Below are positions 1 to 5,628 of a stretch of DNA of 6,238 nucleotides, piece by piece; position 1 is the first letter of the stretch; each line of letters begins with the position of its first letter. Both the position numbers and the translations under genes were made by a program. Below the pieces are notes generated by a model that saw nothing but the letters and a program-made list of their open reading frames with translations, did no database searches and had not been told where the DNA came from. Source of the DNA: Deltaproteobacteria bacterium (lineage in GTDB: Bacteria; Desulfobacterota_C; Deferrisomatia; Deferrisomatales; JACRMM01); NCBI GenBank assembly GCA_016218905.1, contig JACRCS010000591.1, forward strand, positions 1 through 6,238. Direction: 5' to 3'.

Positions 1-1
1 C

Positions 2-88
2 GCACAGCCTTTCGGGCCCTCGCGCGCCTTCGACAAGGCAGCGCGAGCAATTGACGCCGTTATCGAGGAGGTGCGCCTTGCCGCCTGA
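2..88 (+). CDS. 3' end of an unidentified protein-coding gene (partial)
   Basis: A frame open from the left window edge reads about 28 residues and stops at TGA 86-88. The peptide ends in a charged, helix-like stretch, RAFDKAARAIDAVIEEV then RLAA, which looks like a genuine C-terminus. The other two plus frames give proline- and arginine-rich or quickly terminated peptides. Too little is present to name a family. The call rests on amino-acid composition only; the stretch could also be non-coding. Confidence 0.4.
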   Translation, partial: AQPFGPSRAFDKAARAIDAVIEEVRLAA

Positions 89-110
89 CCTCCGAAACTT
101 GACTTGTTCT

Positions 111-212
111 TCAAGATCTCTCGCCCTCAAGGGCCTCTAGTCTCCCATCAATTCGGCACGCCCGCCCACCCATGACCGCCGGATCAAAGGTAATCCTATC
201 GAAGCCGAGCAT
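111..212 (-). pseudogene. Truncated DUF433-family antitoxin-like gene
   Basis: The 33-residue frame begins with MLGFDRITFDPAVMGGRAC, which closely resembles the start of DUF433 proteins (typically DRI-x-DP-x-V-x-GG-R-x-C followed by an RGTRIPV-like segment, about 70-80 residues in all). DUF433 proteins are often encoded next to small PIN-like DUF5615 proteins as putative toxin-antitoxin pairs. Here the similarity stops right after the GRAC motif. A 14-residue unrelated tail (ending LEALEGERS) follows, then TGA at 111-113. The start looks functional: ATG at 210-212 is preceded on the minus strand by an AGGAGG Shine-Dalgarno about 7 nt upstream. No partner gene is visible. I infer an internal deletion or 3' loss. 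A genuine short peptide is less likely. Confidence 0.5.
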
Positions 213-280
213 GCGAAGCCTCCTCTCTCCGTGCTTCGGTTCTATTCTAGCGCCGGTCCGCCGGGAGCCCCGCTGAGCAC

Positions 281-315
281 AGCGCGAAAGATGCCCGGGT
301 CTGGCCGGGAGCGCT
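281..315 (-). terminator. Possible terminator hairpin after the MFS gene
   Basis: Downstream of the MFS stop (353) the minus strand can fold CCCGG (305-309) with CCGGG (294-298) around a 6-nt loop. A further AGCGC/GCGCT pairing lies outside it (281-285 with 311-315), separated by an asymmetric internal loop. The inner stem is followed by CATCTTT, only a weak U-tract. It is in the right place to end the minus-strand cluster, but the structure is imperfect. Confidence 0.25.
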
Positions 316-352
316 CGAACCGAACTCCAGCGTCTAAGCGCGGGACGAGCTC

Positions 353-1621
353 CTAGGCCTCGTCCCCGATCCGCCGCAGCCTGCGCAGCTCGGGGACCTT
401 CCACGCCGTCGCGCCCACGACGACGAGGGTCATCGCGCCTCCGAAGAGCACGCTCGGGATGAGGCCGAGGAGGCGGGCGGCGAGGCCGGACTCGAAGGCC
501 CCCAGCTCGTTGCTGCTCCCGATGAAGAAGCTGTTGACCGCCTGAACGCGCCCCATCATCTCGAGTGGGGTGTAGGTCTGGACGAGGGTCGAGCGCAGGA
601 CGACGCTCACGTTGTCGAGCGCCCCGCCGACGGCGAGGAAGAGGAGCGAGAGCGCGAAGCTCCGGGAGAGCCCGAAGGCGATCCAGGAGAGGCCGAACCC
701 GGCCACGCACCAGAGAAGGGCCACCCCGGCCCGCCGGGAGGAGGGGCGGTGCGCGAGCGCGAGGGACATGAGGACCGCTCCAACTGCGGGCATCGCGCGC
801 ATGAGGCCGAGGGCCCGGGGACCCACGCCCAAGACGTCGCTCGCGAAGGCGGGGAGGAGCGCCACGGCGCCTCCGAAGAGGACGGCGAAGAGGTCGAGCG
901 ACAAGGCCGAGAGGATCAGCCGCTGCGAGAAGACGAAGCGGAGGCCCTCGGCGAGGCTCCGGAGCACCGGTCCCGTGCTCCCGCCGGAGCGGGGACGCGC
1001 CCGCACCCGGAGGAGGGCGAGAAGTCCCAACGCCATCATCACCGCCTCCGTCCCGTAGGCGAGGCGCGCACTCCCGAGGCTGTAGAGGAGGCCGCCCAGG
1101 GCCGGGCCGCCCACCATGGCGGTCTGGCCGGCGGAGCTTCGCCAGGTGGCGGCGTTCTGGTAGACCGCGCGGGGCACGAGCTCCGTCGCGAGCGCCTGTG
1201 AGGCGGGCCGGTAGAAGGCCCGGCCCACGCCCGCGAGGCCCTGGATGGCGTAGAGGGGCCATGCGGACCGGAGCCCGCCGCCCAGGTTGATCCCGACCAG
1301 AACGGCGGCGCCCGCGAAGAGCACCGCGGCGGCGGCCAGCGAGATGGCGCGCCGGTCCCGGCGATCCGCCGCGTGGCCGCCGAGCAGGGTCAGCGCCAGG
1401 AAGGGAACGGCCTCCGAGAGGCCGATGAGGCCGAGCGAGAGGGCGTCGTGGGTGAGCTCGTAGACCTGCCACCCCATGACGAGGGTCTGCATCTGGGTGC
1501 CGAGAAAGACGGCCGTGATCCCGACCAGGTACCACCGGTACTCGCCGTAGCGGAGCGCCTGGTAGGCGTCGTGGCCTTGCGGAGGAGTCCGGCCTCCGGC
1601 GGCCGGAGCGTGGGAGGTCAT
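353..1621 (-). CDS. MFS transporter, EntS-like (DHA3 type)
   Basis: This is a 422-residue inner-membrane exporter of the major facilitator superfamily, close to the MFS_3/EntS group whose characterised members export siderophores or drugs by proton antiport. Its substrate cannot be read from sequence. Visible features are a short hydrophilic N-terminus (residues 1-28), then about 12 hydrophobic segments. The MFS motif A loop lies between helices 2 and 3 (GGHAADRRDRRAI, about 81-93). A late segment, TPLEMMGRVQAVNSFFIGSSN, is typical of EntS-like proteins. The frame stays open upstream through the repeat array, but ATG 1619-1621 is chosen because GAGGA (1629-1633) lies 7 nt upstream and the family-like sequence begins just after it. 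It is the last gene of the minus-strand cluster, 154 nt beyond the TVP38 stop. Length and domain content look complete. Confidence 0.9.
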   Translation of the reverse strand: MTSHAPAAGGRTPPQGHDAYQALRYGEYRWYLVGITAVFLGTQMQTLVMGWQVYELTHDALSLGLIGLSEAVPFLALTLLGGHAADRRDRRAISLAAAAVLFAGAAVLVGINLGGGLRSAWPLYAIQGLAGVGRAFYRPASQALATELVPRAVYQNAATWRSSAGQTAMVGGPALGGLLYSLGSARLAYGTEAVMMALGLLALLRVRARPRSGGSTGPVLRSLAEGLRFVFSQRLILSALSLDLFAVLFGGAVALLPAFASDVLGVGPRALGLMRAMPAVGAVLMSLALAHRPSSRRAGVALLWCVAGFGLSWIAFGLSRSFALSLLFLAVGGALDNVSVVLRSTLVQTYTPLEMMGRVQAVNSFFIGSSNELGAFESGLAARLLGLIPSVLFGGAMTLVVVGATAWKVPELRRLRRIGDEA

Positions 1622-1651
1622 CGCTCTTTCCTCGACCCGCTCTTTTCTCAA

Positions 1652-1768
1652 CCTGCTCTTCCTGCTTTTCCTGCACTTCCTGCACTTCCTGCACTTCCTG
1701 CACTTCCTGCACTTCCTGCACTTCCTGCTCTTCCTGCACTTCCTGCTCTTCCTGCACTTCCTGCTCTT
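1652..1768. repeat. 13-copy 9-bp tandem repeat (CCTGCACTT)
   Basis: Exactly 13 contiguous 9-bp units fill 117 bp. Units 3-8 (1670-1723) are six identical copies of CCTGCACTT. The others are CCTGCTCTT (units 1, 9, 11, 13), CCTGCTTTT (unit 2) or again CCTGCACTT (units 10, 12). The array starts 31 bp from the MFS start codon and ends 7 bp short of the TVP38 stop codon, so it sits wholly between genes. On the transcribed minus strand the unit is the purine-rich AAGTGCAGG. It has no stop codon in any frame, which explains the spurious repetitive reading frames across it (QEV, RKC, GSA). Because 9 is a multiple of 3, copy-number change would not shift a frame. The pattern suggests replication slippage and probably strain-to-strain length variation. 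Confidence 0.97.
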
Positions 1769-1775
1769 ACTCCCC

Positions 1776-2501
1776 TCAACCTCGTTTCGACCGCGCGCTG
1801 AGCCGGCGGAGGACGAACGGCAGGAGGGACAGGAGCGCGGCCACGAGGGCGCCCCAGAGCAACGCCGCCGAGATCCGGCCGCGCAGGAGGTCCAGCAGCG
1901 AGCTCGAGAAGACAACGTAGGCGACGCACGCCGGAAGCATCCCGAAGAACGTGGCGAGCGCGTACGGGACGAAGCCGATCTTCGTCAGTCCCAGCGCGTA
2001 GTTGAGGAGGTTGAAGGGAATGAGCGGGACCAGGCGGGTGAAGGCGACGACCTTCCAGCCGCGGCGGGCCACCTCCTCGTCGAGGCTGCGCCAGCGGGAG
2101 CGGGCGAGCCGGGCCTCCACCCACTCCCGGGCGACGTAGCGGGAGAAGAGAAAGGCGAGGCAAGCGCCGGAGGTCGCGCCGGTGATCGCGTACACGACGC
2201 CCCAGAAGGGCCCGAAGAGGATCCCGCCCGCGAGCGTGAGGGGGAGCCCGGGGACGAAGAGGGCGGGGGCGACGGCGTAGACGAGCACGTAGGCGGCGGG
2301 CGCCCACGCCCCCGCGCCGGCGATCGCCGCCCGGAGCCGCTCCGGGTCGACGTAATGCGTGAGGCCCGCCGCGCGCGCGCCCAGGGCTGCCGCGCAGAGG
2401 AGGGCGGCCAGGAAGAGCCGTTTCAGCCGGCGACGCCGGCTTCTTTCGGGCGGCGGGGACTCCTCCGGAGCCGGTTCCGGCGCGGGCTCTACCGCAGGCA
2501 C
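1776..2501 (-). CDS. TVP38/TMEM64 (DedA superfamily, VTT domain) membrane protein
   Basis: This is a predicted 241-residue inner-membrane protein with the VTT/SNARE-associated domain of the TVP38/TMEM64 family. Relatives are implicated in lipid scrambling or transport, but the role here is unknown. The N-terminus is proline/glutamate rich (1-20), then basic (SRRRRLKR, 21-28), followed by a first hydrophobic segment. The family core is clear: PLTLAGGILFGPFWG (about 87-101), a helix with GATSGACLAFLFSRY, then FTRLVPLIPFNLLNYALGLT (154-173), and a final hydrophobic helix and basic tail. The start is uncertain. GTG 2501 (or GTG 2507) gives a normal family length and a 13-19 nt overlap with the end of selD, implying translational coupling; neither has a clear Shine-Dalgarno. 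The frame extends upstream only as a shadow of selD. No evidence of damage is seen. Confidence 0.88.
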   Translation of the reverse strand: MPAVEPAPEPAPEESPPPERSRRRRLKRLFLAALLCAAALGARAAGLTHYVDPERLRAAIAGAGAWAPAAYVLVYAVAPALFVPGLPLTLAGGILFGPFWGVVYAITGATSGACLAFLFSRYVAREWVEARLARSRWRSLDEEVARRGWKVVAFTRLVPLIPFNLLNYALGLTKIGFVPYALATFFGMLPACVAYVVFSSSLLDLLRGRISAALLWGALVAALLSLLPFVLRRLSARSKRG

Positions 2502-3547
2502 ACGCACCCGCGGCCGGTCGGATCGGGCTCCAGCTCGGCGATCCGGACGGCCGCGCCGACGCCGGAGGCCCGCAGCCGGGCGACCAACGCGTCGGCCTCG
2601 TCGGCGGGTACCGAGAGGAGGAGCCCTCCGGAGGTCTGGGGGTCGAAGAGTATCTCCTCCTCCTCGGGTCGCAGGCCCGGCGGGAGCTGGAGGAAGCCGA
2701 CGGCGGCCGCGCGGTTCGGCCGGTTCGAGCCGGTCGTCTCGCCCCTGCGGTACATCTCCAGGGCGTGGGGGTAGAGGGGCAGGGCGGCCCGGGAGAGGTT
2801 CACGATGACCCGGCTCCCCTTCGCCAGCTCCAGGGCGTGGCCCGCCAGCCCGAAGCCCGTGATGTCGGTGCAGGCGTGGACGTCGAAGCCGAGCGCCACC
2901 TCCATGGCCGCGCGGTTCAACGCGCCGACCTCCGGGAGGAGGGGCTCCAGGTCCGTCCACGGGAGCTTTCCGGAACGGCAGGCGTTGAAGAGCACGCCCG
3001 TGCCGAGCGGCTTCGTGAGGACGAGGGCGTCCCCGGGGCGGGCCGTCGAGTTTCGCCAAATCCGGTCGGGATGGACGACCCCGGTCACCGCGAGGCCATA
3101 CTTGGGCTCCTCGTCCTCCACGGAGTGGCCGCCGGCCAGGGAGGCGCCGGCCTCCGAGACCTTCTCGTAGCCGCCCCTCAACATCTCCCGGAGGACCTCG
3201 CTTCCGAGCAGCTTCGCGGGAAACATGACCAGGTTCAGGGCGATCACCGGCCGCCCCCCCATGGCGTAGACGTCGGAGAGGGAGTTGGCCGCGGCGATGC
3301 GGCCGAACCAGGCCGGGTCGTCCACCGCCGGCGTGATGTAGTCCGCCGTGGAGATCACGGCCACCTCCGGCGTCAGCCGGTAGACGGCCGCGTCGTCGTT
3401 CGTGTCGTAACCGACCAGGAGCTCGGGATCAGTGGGGGCGGCGAAGCCGCCGAGGGCGTCCGACAGGACCGTCGGACCGATTTTCGCCGCTCACCCGCAC
3501 GTCCGGGCGAGCTGGGTGAGCCTTTTCTTGCGCGTAAAGAGCTCCAT
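2489..3547 (-). CDS. selD: Selenophosphate synthetase SelD, selenocysteine-containing
   Basis: SelD converts selenide and ATP to selenophosphate, AMP and phosphate in the cytoplasm. Selenophosphate is the selenium donor for Sec-tRNA and 2-selenouridine. The gene is 352 residues if the TGA at 3491-3493 is read as Sec (E. coli SelD has 347). The N-terminus is MELFTRKKRLTQLARTCG-Sec-AAK: Sec19 aligns with catalytic Cys17 of E. coli and Lys22 with catalytic Lys20. Later landmarks are NDDAAVY (50-56), the NSLSD motif (88-92), GGHS (139-142), TDITGFGL (227-234) and DPQTSGG (302-308), covering both AIRS domains. The start ATG 3545-3547 has AGGAG (3553-3557) 5 nt upstream and lies 12 nt after the dipeptidase stop. 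A conventional gene caller would begin at GTG 3364 and lose 61 residues, including the active site. A sequencing error or decay is unlikely because both flanks of the TGA match the family. Confidence 0.93.
3458..3477 (-). promoter_or_regulatory. Bacterial SECIS-like hairpin downstream of the UGA in selD
   Basis: On the selD mRNA a perfect 7-bp stem (GUCCGAC at 3477-3471 with GUCGGAC at 3464-3458) closes a 6-nt loop, GGUCCU. The loop begins 21 nt after the UGA. It opens with GG and contains GGUC, the apical motif of the E. coli fdhF SECIS that SelB binds. Stem length, UGA-to-loop distance and a G at the start of the loop agree with known bacterial SECIS elements. The structure lies inside the coding sequence, as expected for bacteria. 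Its function is inferred from position and shape. Confidence 0.78.
3491..3493 (-). other. Selenocysteine codon (TGA) at SelD position 19
   Basis: The plus-strand TCA at 3491-3493 reads TGA in the selD frame. It falls exactly where SelD homologues have the catalytic Cys or Sec. The local residues TCG-Sec-AAK match the Sec/Cys-containing loop of the family, with a Cys two residues before the Sec. An upstream start with a good ribosome binding site and a hairpin just downstream support recoding rather than termination. Confidence 0.9.
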
Positions 3548-3559
3548 GTTCGCTCCTGC

Positions 3560-4930
3560 TCAGCCGCGGCCGCGCCCCAACTCCTCCAGGAGGCGGGCGC
3601 TCGCGGTGATCCCCTTGAAGAAATCGGCCAAGTTGAACTTCTCGTCGGGTCCGTGGGCGCGGTCGTCGGGCCGCGCGAAACCGAGCAGGACGCCCGGCGC
3701 TCCCAGGACCTCCTGAAACGTCTGGACGACCGGGATCGAGCCGCCCTCGCGGATCAGGACCGGTTCCGCGCCGAACGCCTCGGCAGCCGCCTTGCGGGCG
3801 GCCCTCGCCACCTCCGTGTCGACGGGGAGGAGCACCGGCTTGCCCGAGTGGAGGAGCCGCGCCTGGAGCGTGCAGCCGGGCGGGCAGAGCGCCTCGAGAC
3901 GCGCCTTCACGAGCTCCCAGATCCGGGCCGGCTCCTGGTTCGGGACGAGGCGGCACGAGATCTTCGCCGAGGCGGTGGAAGGGAGCACCGTCTTCGAGCC
4001 CTCGCCGGTGTAGCCGGACCAGATGCCGTTGACGTCCAGCGTCGGCCGTGCCCAGGCCCGCTCCAGGGTAGAGTACCCCTCCTCTCCCCAGAGCGCGGTG
4101 AGCCCGAGCTTGCGGCAGTACTCGCGCTCGTCGAAGGGAAGGCGCGCGAACGCTTCGCGCTCCCACTGCTGGAGGGGAAGAACGCCGTCGTAGAACCCGG
4201 GGACCGCGACCCGGTTCGCCTCGTCGTGAAGGCGGGTGATGATCCACGCGAGCGCGTTCGCCGGGTTCACGACCGCTCCCCCGAAGGTGCCCGAGTGGAG
4301 GTCCAGCGCGGGCCCGGTGACCGTCACCTCCAGGTACATGAGGCCCCGCAGCCCGTACGTGAGCGCGGGCAGTCCGGGCGCGAACTGGGCGGAGTCGCTC
4401 ACGATGACGGCGTCGCAGGCGAGCCGCTCCCGGTGCTCGCGCACGTACTGCTCCAGGTTCGTGCTGCCCGACTCCTCCTCCCCCTCGACCAGGAAGATCA
4501 GGTTGACGGGGAGCTTCCCCCGTACCTCCAGGTGGGCCCGCGCCGCGGCCACGTGGCAGAAGACCTGCCCCTTGTCGTCGCTCGCGCCCCGGGCGATGAC
4601 GTCCCCGTCCCGAACGGTCGGCGTGAACGGGGGCGAAGTCCACGCCTCCAAGGGATCCGCCGGCTGGACGTCGTAGTGGCCGTAGATGAGGACGGTGGGA
4701 GCTCCCGGCGCGCCCCTCCACTCGGCCAGGACCGCCGGGTGTCCGCCGGTGGGTTCCACCGAGCTCTGGAAGCCCGCCCGCCGGAGGACGTCCGCGAGCC
4801 ACTCGGCGCAGTGTTCGACCTCCTTGGCGAAGACGGGGTTCGTGCTGACCGAAGGGATCCGGAGGAAGTCGAAGAGCTCTTCGAGAAGCTTCGTCTCGCC
4901 GGAACGGATCGTCGAGAGTACTCGGTCCAT
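3560..4930 (-). CDS. M20 family metallopeptidase (dipeptidase, CNDP/PepV-like)
   Basis: This is a 456-residue cytoplasmic di-zinc dipeptidase of the M20/ArgE/CNDP group, which hydrolyses dipeptides or related short substrates. The exact substrate is unknown. All metal-site motifs are visible: GHYD (His85, Asp87), SDDKGQ (Asp118/Asp119), EGEEESGS (Glu152 as general base, Glu153 as ligand), VSDS (Asp179) and RAHGPDE (His426). The lid or dimerisation domain contains DLHSGTFGG, with His212. Full family length and no disrupted motif indicate an active enzyme. The frame is open further upstream, but ATG 4928-4930 is preferred: GGAGG (4940-4944) lies 9 nt upstream and the family N-terminus, with its LFDFLRIPSVST segment, begins there. 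It is first in the minus-strand cluster, and its stop lies 12 nt before selD, suggesting co-transcription. Any link to selenium metabolism is unproven. Confidence 0.93.
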   Translation of the reverse strand: MDRVLSTIRSGETKLLEELFDFLRIPSVSTNPVFAKEVEHCAEWLADVLRRAGFQSSVEPTGGHPAVLAEWRGAPGAPTVLIYGHYDVQPADPLEAWTSPPFTPTVRDGDVIARGASDDKGQVFCHVAAARAHLEVRGKLPVNLIFLVEGEEESGSTNLEQYVREHRERLACDAVIVSDSAQFAPGLPALTYGLRGLMYLEVTVTGPALDLHSGTFGGAVVNPANALAWIITRLHDEANRVAVPGFYDGVLPLQQWEREAFARLPFDEREYCRKLGLTALWGEEGYSTLERAWARPTLDVNGIWSGYTGEGSKTVLPSTASAKISCRLVPNQEPARIWELVKARLEALCPPGCTLQARLLHSGKPVLLPVDTEVARAARKAAAEAFGAEPVLIREGGSIPVVQTFQEVLGAPGVLLGFARPDDRAHGPDEKFNLADFFKGITASARLLEELGRGRG

Positions 4931-4967
4931 GGCTCCTGACCTCCGCAGGGGTGAGCAATGCGGCTGG

Positions 4968-4973
4968 AGTATA
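4968..4973 (-). promoter_or_regulatory. Candidate -10 element upstream of the dipeptidase-selD cluster
   Basis: TATACT on the minus strand matches the sigma-70 -10 consensus at five of six positions and lies 37 nt before the dipeptidase ATG, giving a leader of about 30 nt. No good -35 hexamer is seen at 16-18 nt spacing, so this is a weak or alternative-sigma promoter candidate only. Confidence 0.35.
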
Positions 4974-5010
4974 GCCCAGCGTAGGGAGCGTGGCCGCATA
5001 ATTCCCAGAT

Positions 5011-5024
5011 TCCCGGTCACGGGA
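5011..5024. other. Small inverted repeat in the divergent intergenic region
   Basis: TCCCG (5011-5015) and CGGGA (5020-5024) form a 5-bp inverted repeat with a 4-base spacer. It lies between the divergent dipeptidase and ferredoxin genes and directly abuts the 9-bp direct repeat. It could be an operator half-site pair or chance in GC-rich DNA. Confidence 0.3.
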
Positions 5025-5039
5025 CCTATGGGACTTATG
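5021..5039. repeat. Two-copy 9-bp direct repeat (GGGACYTAT)
   Basis: GGGACCTAT (5021-5029) is followed directly by GGGACTTAT (5030-5038) and another G, so the 10-mer GGGACYTATG occurs twice in 19 bp. The unit length equals that of the large array at 1652-1768, but the sequence is unrelated. It may be a minimal or eroded tandem array. The rest of the 250-bp intergenic region (4931-5180) holds only the promoter-like elements listed and no gene. Confidence 0.7.
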
Positions 5040-5116
5040 CGAGGACCCCGGCCACCGTCGCCGGCGGCGGATGCCGGGAGTCACCCCCCGGCGGCAACTC
5101 GCGCCCACCGGCTCGG

Positions 5117-5145
5117 TTGTCAGCTCACGGTGGCCGTGTTAAACA
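5117..5145 (+). promoter_or_regulatory. Candidate ferredoxin promoter
   Basis: TTGTCA (5117-5122) matches five of six bases of a sigma-70 -35 box. A 17-bp spacer leads to TAAACA (5140-5145), a poor -10 match with three of six bases. Predicted transcription would begin about 30 nt before the ferredoxin ATG. The position is sensible and the match modest. Confidence 0.35.
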
Positions 5146-5151
5146 GGACGC

Positions 5152-5164
5152 TCGAGTATCTCGA
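5152..5164 (+). promoter_or_regulatory. Dyad just upstream of the ferredoxin ribosome binding site
   Basis: TCGAG (5152-5156) and CTCGA (5160-5164) form a perfect 5-bp inverted repeat around TAT. An outer ACG/CGT match lies at 5148-5150 and 5167-5169. It sits at the predicted transcript start and 5 bp before the GGAGG Shine-Dalgarno, so it could act as an operator or a small leader hairpin. No regulator can be named. Confidence 0.3.
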
Positions 5165-5180
5165 AACGTGGAGGAAAGAG

Positions 5181-5366
5181 ATGAAGAGAGTTTGGGTGGA
5201 CGACGAGTGCATCGCCTGTGGTACCTGCGTCGACCTCGCGCCCCAGATCTTCGAGCTCGAAGGAGAGATCGCGTCGGTGGTGGAAGGCGCCGACCTCTCC
5301 CTGGACGATCGAATCATCGAAGCCGCGGAATCCTGCCCCGTCGAGGCCATCCACTACGAGAAGTAG
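5181..5366 (+). CDS. Small single-cluster [4Fe-4S] ferredoxin
   Basis: This is a 61-residue cytoplasmic electron carrier. Cys10, Cys13 and Cys16 (CIACGTC) plus Cys52 in a CP motif supply the four ligands of one [4Fe-4S] cluster. The spacing matches monocluster ferredoxins of the Thermotoga/Desulfovibrio type. The protein is acidic apart from its first residues (MKRVWVDDE), as usual for ferredoxins. Length is normal, and the position equivalent to Cys13 is Cys rather than Asp, so a full 4Fe cluster is expected. ATG 5181 is set by a strong GGAGG (5170-5174) 6 nt upstream; the longer open frame to its left is a shadow. It is transcribed away from the dipeptidase-selD cluster and converges on the HicB-like gene 45 bp away. 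Its redox partner is not in this window. Confidence 0.93.
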   Translation: MKRVWVDDECIACGTCVDLAPQIFELEGEIASVVEGADLSLDDRIIEAAESCPVEAIHYEK

Positions 5367-5411
5367 GCAGCCGGAAAGGCGGCCGTTCGGAGAGCGCCGG
5401 GCGGCCCCCGC

Positions 5412-5603
5412 TCAGTGGGTCTGGGGCCGCCGCCGGTTCTTCTTTCCCTGATCTTCGAGCGTCAGCAGGATCGCCTCGGTCAGGCTCGCCTTCGCCGCTT
5501 CGATCGTCGGCCCGTAGCCGCTGGCCCGGAGCTCGACGCAGTGCATCACATACCAGTCCCGGTCCCGCTCCACGATGGCTGTGTATTGCTGCTCCTGGTC
5601 CAT
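5412..5603 (-). CDS. Orphan HicB-like antitoxin-domain protein
   Basis: This 63-residue protein has the compact HicB-type alpha/beta fold signature: YTAIVERDRDWYVMHCVEL (7-25), then a GYGPTIEAAKASLTEAILL helix (29-47) and a basic tail (GKKNRRRPQTH). In HicAB toxin-antitoxin systems HicB neutralises the HicA mRNA interferase, but stand-alone HicB-like proteins are common and mostly uncharacterised. No HicA-like frame is visible on either side, and there is no obvious C-terminal DNA-binding domain. The frame has an earlier ATG at 5633. ATG 5603 is preferred because AGGAGG (5609-5614) is 5 nt upstream and family similarity begins right after it. It converges with the ferredoxin gene. The function is uncertain and the family assignment fairly secure. 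Confidence 0.75.
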   Translation of the reverse strand: MDQEQQYTAIVERDRDWYVMHCVELRASGYGPTIEAAKASLTEAILLTLEDQGKKNRRRPQTH

Positions 5604-5628
5604 GGGCTCCTCCTGGAAGACACTGGAA

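Noticed and set aside
300..345. tRNA-like 3' half on the minus strand (GGTTCGAG motif)
   Set aside because: The T-stem does not pair in the correct register, and no acceptor, D or anticodon arms could be assembled.
213..1757. Minus-strand open frame with a QEV-repeat N-terminus running across the MFS gene
   Set aside because: The repeat part is the 9-bp intergenic array and the rest is an Arg/Pro-rich out-of-frame reading of the MFS gene. Only its last 33 codons (111-212) resemble a real protein.
1652..1768. CRISPR array
   Set aside because: The units are 9 bp and contiguous with no spacers and no cas genes nearby. It is a simple tandem repeat.
3362..3364. GTG 3364 as the selD start, implying a truncated or dead SelD
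   Set aside because: Upstream codons in the same frame continue clear SelD similarity to the Sec codon and an ATG with a good ribosome binding site.
2765..4939. Long plus-strand open frame (over 700 codons) antisense to selD and the dipeptidase
   Set aside because: It is a shadow of two well-supported minus-strand genes in GC-rich DNA. Its translation is rich in Arg, Gly, Glu and Val with no family signature.
5120..5354. Minus-strand frames opposite the ferredoxin gene
   Set aside because: Antisense shadows of a compact ferredoxin with all four cluster cysteines and a strong ribosome binding site.
5367..5411. Bidirectional terminator between the convergent ferredoxin and HicB-like genes
   Set aside because: Only a 5-bp GGCCG/CGGCC pairing with a long loop and no T-tract on either side; too weak to call.
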